This document shows, in pieces, positions 61,462-64,000 of a DNA stretch of 64,000 nt. Source of the DNA: Streptomyces sp. NA04227 (GTDB taxonomy: Bacteria; Actinomycetota; Actinomycetes; Streptomycetales; Streptomycetaceae). Where the stretch lies: contig NZ_CP054918.1 of assembly GCF_013364195.1 (NCBI RefSeq), positions 4,515,001-4,579,000 on the forward strand, read 5' to 3'. The translations under genes were made by a program, and so were the position numbers. Position 1 is the stretch's first letter. Each line of letters starts with the position of its first letter. The notes beneath the pieces were generated by a model that was given only the letters and a program-made list of their open reading frames with translations, did not search any database and was not told the origin of the DNA.

Positions 61462-62388
61462 TCAGTCCCTGCCCAGGACCTCCGCGATCCGGTGGAACCC
61501 GTCCGTACCGTGGCCGAGCTCGACGGTGCGGCGGGCGCCGGCTTCGACCGCGCGCATGAGACTCGCGTCGATGCCGTGGGCCTCGGAGGTTTCCGCGATG
61601 TGGGCCATGGACGAGACGGCCGAGGTCAGCGGATTGTCCTCGCCGGAGAAGTCGCCGTCGTCCAGGTTCGCGGCCCAGCCCTCGAAGATCGGCGGCAGGA
61701 TCGCGGCGATGCCCTGGGCATAGGGGGTCAGCTCGCGTCCGGTGATGCCCTCCGCGCGCGCCACCGCCAGGGCGTGTGCGAAGCCCGCCGAGGCGGTCCA
61801 GAAGATGTCGAGCAGCGCGATGTCGTACGCGGCAGCCCGGCCGATCTCCTCGCCGAGGTGGGTGTGGGTGCCGTTCAGGGCGTCCAGTACCGGCCGGTGC
61901 TCCCGGTAGAGGTCCTCCGGGCCCGCGTAGAGGAACACCCCGGCGGGTGTGCCGATCGTGGTCGTCGGCGTCATGATCGCGCCGTCCAGGAAGCGGATGC
62001 CGTGTGCGGCCGCCCAGTCCGCCGTACCCCGTGCCCCCTCCGGGGCGCCGGAGGAGAGGTTGACGACCGTACGGCCCTTGAGGGCGTCGGCGACCGGGCC
62101 GTCTCGCAGAATGCCTTCCACCGCACCGTAGTTGACGACGCAGACCACGGTCAGTTCGCTCGCGGTGACCGCCTCCGCCGCCGATGCCGCGCCCCTCGCG
62201 CCGCGTGCGACCAGTTCCCGGTCGCGTCCCGGCGTCCGGTTCCACACCGTGGTCCGCAGCCCGGCATCGAGGAACGCGGAGGCCAGCGCACGGCCCATCG
62301 GACCGAGCCCGAGGACGGTCACGCTCCCGGTCCCGGCCTCGATCCCGGTCTGGGATTCGGTTTCGGTTTCGGAGTGCTGCATGGGCAT
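61462..62388 (-). CDS. imine reductase-like NAD(P)-dependent enzyme (second copy)
   Basis: 308 aa. Same family as 40181-41068: VLGLGPMGRALASAF, VWNRTPGRD, NLSSGAPEGA, FLDGAIMTPTTTIGTP, and helical C-terminal domain with IALLDIFWTASAG. The first ~20 residues are a Glu/Thr/Ser-rich repetitive leader. It is divergent from an HxlR regulator at 62512, the probable controller. The two copies are clearly different in sequence, so not a recent duplication. Confidence 0.87.
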   Translation of the reverse strand: MPMQHSETETESQTGIEAGTGSVTVLGLGPMGRALASAFLDAGLRTTVWNRTPGRDRELVARGARGAASAAEAVTASELTVVCVVNYGAVEGILRDGPVADALKGRTVVNLSSGAPEGARGTADWAAAHGIRFLDGAIMTPTTTIGTPAGVFLYAGPEDLYREHRPVLDALNGTHTHLGEEIGRAAAYDIALLDIFWTASAGFAHALAVARAEGITGRELTPYAQGIAAILPPIFEGWAANLDDGDFSGEDNPLTSAVSSMAHIAETSEAHGIDASLMRAVEAGARRTVELGHGTDGFHRIAEVLGRD

Positions 62389-62511
62389 GGTTCAACTCCC
62401 GTATGTGGTTGGGCTGTAGGTGAGTGCCGGCGACCGTCCCGAGGATGTCGGCCGTCGGCACTCGCGCCGCAGGTGACAAGTGAAGTGCGAACAGTGACAA
62501 ATGGGGTGTAC

Positions 62512-62865
62512 GTGACACGCAGTCGTGCTCAGGACATGGACGTCTGTGGAGTGACCGCCGCGGTCGCCGTGATCGACGGCAAGTGGAAGACCGGTCTGCT
62601 CTGGCGGCTGGAGGACGGTCCGCAGCGTCCCGGTGAACTGCGTCGGCGGATGCCGGGCCTCAGCGAGAAGGTGCTCACCCAGGCACTCCGCGAGATGGAG
62701 TCCGATGGACTCGTGCACCGGGAGGTGCACGATGTGCTGCCGCTGAAGACCGAGTACTCACTGACCGACTTCGGCCGTGAACTCGCCGACGCATTGGGCC
62801 CGGTGGCGGACTGGGGGCACCGCCGCATGGAGCGGATGGCGGAGGAGCGGCAGTCGGTCTCCTGA
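62512..62865 (+). CDS. HxlR family winged-helix regulator
   Basis: 117 aa from a GTG at 62512; a GTG at 62494 is in frame. CGVTAAVAVIDGKWKTGLLWRLEDGPQRPGELRRRMPGLSEKVLTQALREMESDGLV is the canonical HxlR winged helix, with the conserved N-terminal cysteine that can sense electrophiles. The 123-bp gap to the divergent imine reductase start should hold the operator. Confidence 0.9.
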   Translation: MTRSRAQDMDVCGVTAAVAVIDGKWKTGLLWRLEDGPQRPGELRRRMPGLSEKVLTQALREMESDGLVHREVHDVLPLKTEYSLTDFGRELADALGPVADWGHRRMERMAEERQSVS

Positions 62866-62884
62866 CCTGGTGTCGTGCCTGCGC

Positions 62885-63015
62885 CCGGTTCGGGCCCGGT
62901 CTGCGCTCGGTCTGCGCCCGGTCCGGTTGTGGCCCGGTCCGGCCCTGGGGTGCCCCGTCCCTCCGTATCTCGCCCTCTGTATCTCGTCCGTCCGTATCTC
63001 GTCCGTCCGTGTCCC
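62885..63015. repeat. degenerate tandem repeats in a convergent gap
   Basis: Two blocks: GGTCTGCGC/CCCGGTCCGG-type units (62890-62955) and CCGTATCTCGTCCGT units (62960-63015). The whole 287-bp gap between the HxlR stop and the SDR stop shows no gene. Looks like slippage-derived filler. Confidence 0.6.
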
Positions 63016-63152
63016 GTCCCCCGGGGCCGTCATCAGGTTCTCCCGGCCGCCCGATCACTGCCAAGTACCCACAAAAAAGTGGGTGCTTGGGTGCATGGCA
63101 GGCGGGGCGGCCTCTCGGCGTATTTGGGGAGGGAGGGAAGGGGAGCGCGGGC

Positions 63153-63923
63153 TCAGGAGGGGCGGAGTTCCGCCAACTCCTCCTGGACGTGGGGAGGTTC
63201 GGTGTTCAGGGGCAGGTTGGCGGTGTCGGCGATGCCGTCGAGTGCGCCGGGTTCGTCGGGCTTGGCCTCCCTGAACAGGGTGGTGAAGTCGGTGGTCGCG
63301 AGGCCGGGCGCGGAGAACAGCTCGAAGGTCTTGCCGAGCGCGGCGTCGTCGAGCAGCGCCTCCACCAGGAGCGGGCCGAGCGCCGCACGGCTGACGAAGT
63401 CCTCGCCCGAGTCGCCCTGTTCTACGCGCAGTTGGGGCGCGGGGCCCTGGCCGCCGTCGAGCCATCCGGGGCGCACGATCGTGTACGGGGCTCCGCTCAG
63501 CCGGACCAGCCGCTCCGACCTGCGCTTCCAGTCCAGGGCGTTTCCGCCGTGGTTGAACGCGTGGTCGCGCCGGGTCACGAGGACCGAGGTCTGGAGCACG
63601 ATCCGGGGGCGCCGATCGCCCAGCGCACGCAGGACGTTGAGGACACCGCCGTAGTCGATCCGCTCGAACGAGTCGGGGCGGGAGTCGTCGTCGGAGCCAT
63701 GGACGAAGATCACCGCGTCGATGTCCCGGACGGCGGCCGTGAGCGTGTCCGGCAGCGTGAGATCACCGACCACGACCTCGGTCCCGGGCAGCGTTCTGCG
63801 CGCATGGGACGCGTTGCGGGCGAGTGCCACCGGCGTGAGGCCGTGCGCGACCGCCGAGGCGACCACGCGCTGTCCCGTGCGGCCGGTGGCGCCGACGACG
63901 AGTACCCGGTCGATGCGGGACAT
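63153..63923 (-). CDS. NAD(P)-binding atypical SDR (NmrA/NAD(P)H-binding family)
   Basis: 256 aa. VLVVGATGRTGQRVVASAVAHG at residues 7-28 is a dinucleotide-binding motif with the TGxxGxxG arrangement; ALARNASHARRTLPG follows with the NADP-type Arg. No clear Tyr-x3-Lys, so it is an atypical SDR of the NmrA-like kind that may sense redox state or reduce a small substrate. ATG at 63923. The upstream 77 bp to the window end hold no recognisable feature beyond GC-rich DNA. Confidence 0.85.
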   Translation of the reverse strand: MSRIDRVLVVGATGRTGQRVVASAVAHGLTPVALARNASHARRTLPGTEVVVGDLTLPDTLTAAVRDIDAVIFVHGSDDDSRPDSFERIDYGGVLNVLRALGDRRPRIVLQTSVLVTRRDHAFNHGGNALDWKRRSERLVRLSGAPYTIVRPGWLDGGQGPAPQLRVEQGDSGEDFVSRAALGPLLVEALLDDAALGKTFELFSAPGLATTDFTTLFREAKPDEPGALDGIADTANLPLNTEPPHVQEELAELRPS

Positions 63924-64000
63924 GCGACCCGACTCCCTTCCGTACGGTCGTCCGTACGTTTCCGCCCTGCCGCACCGGCCGTTCCGGGCGGGCCGTTCCT

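Overview
The window looks like a Streptomyces chromosome, or that of a very close actinomycete relative. It is strongly GC-rich, codons end mostly in G or C, GTG starts are common, and the gene families are typical of the genus (phenylacetate monooxygenase operon, MmpL-type transporter, ECF sigma factors, AraC/TetR/LysR/HxlR regulators, a graspetide locus). No rRNA, tRNA, CRISPR array, complete insertion sequence or integrase was seen.

Layout. 1-5.2 kb: a Gfo/Idh/MocA oxidoreductase, a GT-C type membrane glycosyltransferase, a TetR regulator and a divergent CYP102-like P450 with inverted repeats between them. 5.3-10.7 kb: a minus-strand, ATGA-coupled assimilatory nitrate reductase operon (molybdopterin catalytic subunit, FAD/BFD-type [2Fe-2S] oxidoreductase, NirB-like FAD oxidoreductase). 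11.1-13.4 kb: an EtfD-like membrane Fe-S oxidoreductase. 13.5-19.7 kb: a minus-strand operon whose first gene is an MmpL transporter, overlapping paaA and followed by paaB, paaC, paaD and paaE (phenylacetyl-CoA epoxidase).

20.0-38.9 kb is the most interesting part. It is a biosynthetic cluster with the parts of a thiotemplate pathway but no modular NRPS or PKS: a transglutaminase-like protein, a free carrier protein, two AMP-forming ligases, an alpha/beta-hydrolase fused to a carrier protein, a thioester-reductase-like NAD(P) enzyme, a fused TrpE-TrpG anthranilate synthase, a class II synthetase-like amino acid:[carrier protein] ligase, a phosphopantetheinyl transferase, an ECF sigma factor, a two-HTH regulator and three tandem stand-alone condensation-domain proteins that all carry DHxxxDG in place of HHxxxDG. 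The inferred logic is anthranilate (or another aryl acid) and an amino acid, each activated by its own ligase, loaded on carrier proteins, joined by discrete amide-forming enzymes and released reductively or hydrolytically. I do not recognise the product.

38.9-44.3 kb: a GlxA/AraC regulator divergent from an imine-reductase-like enzyme, then a leucine-rich-repeat protein overlapping a 717-aa protein with a 2-oxoglutarate/Fe(II) oxygenase signature. 44.4-49.7 kb: a compact graspetide locus (precursor peptide, ATP-grasp ligase, PIMT-like methyltransferase) next to a HATPase protein, a TPR-type regulator and a GNAT acetyltransferase. This gene content is that of aspartimide-containing graspetides of the fuscimiditide type. 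49.7-53.4 kb: two small hypothetical genes, a short gene remnant that matches the 3' end of the dehydratase gene near 55.3 kb, and an ECF41-like sigma factor beside an NDH-2-like flavoprotein. 53.5-64 kb: a sortase-anchored metzincin protease, a PLP threonine-dehydratase-like enzyme divergent from a LysR regulator, a DHFR/RibD-like protein, an AraC regulator, an S9 peptidase, a second imine reductase divergent from an HxlR regulator, and an NAD(P)-binding SDR-like protein. Several genes across the window carry in-frame tandem-repeat expansions.
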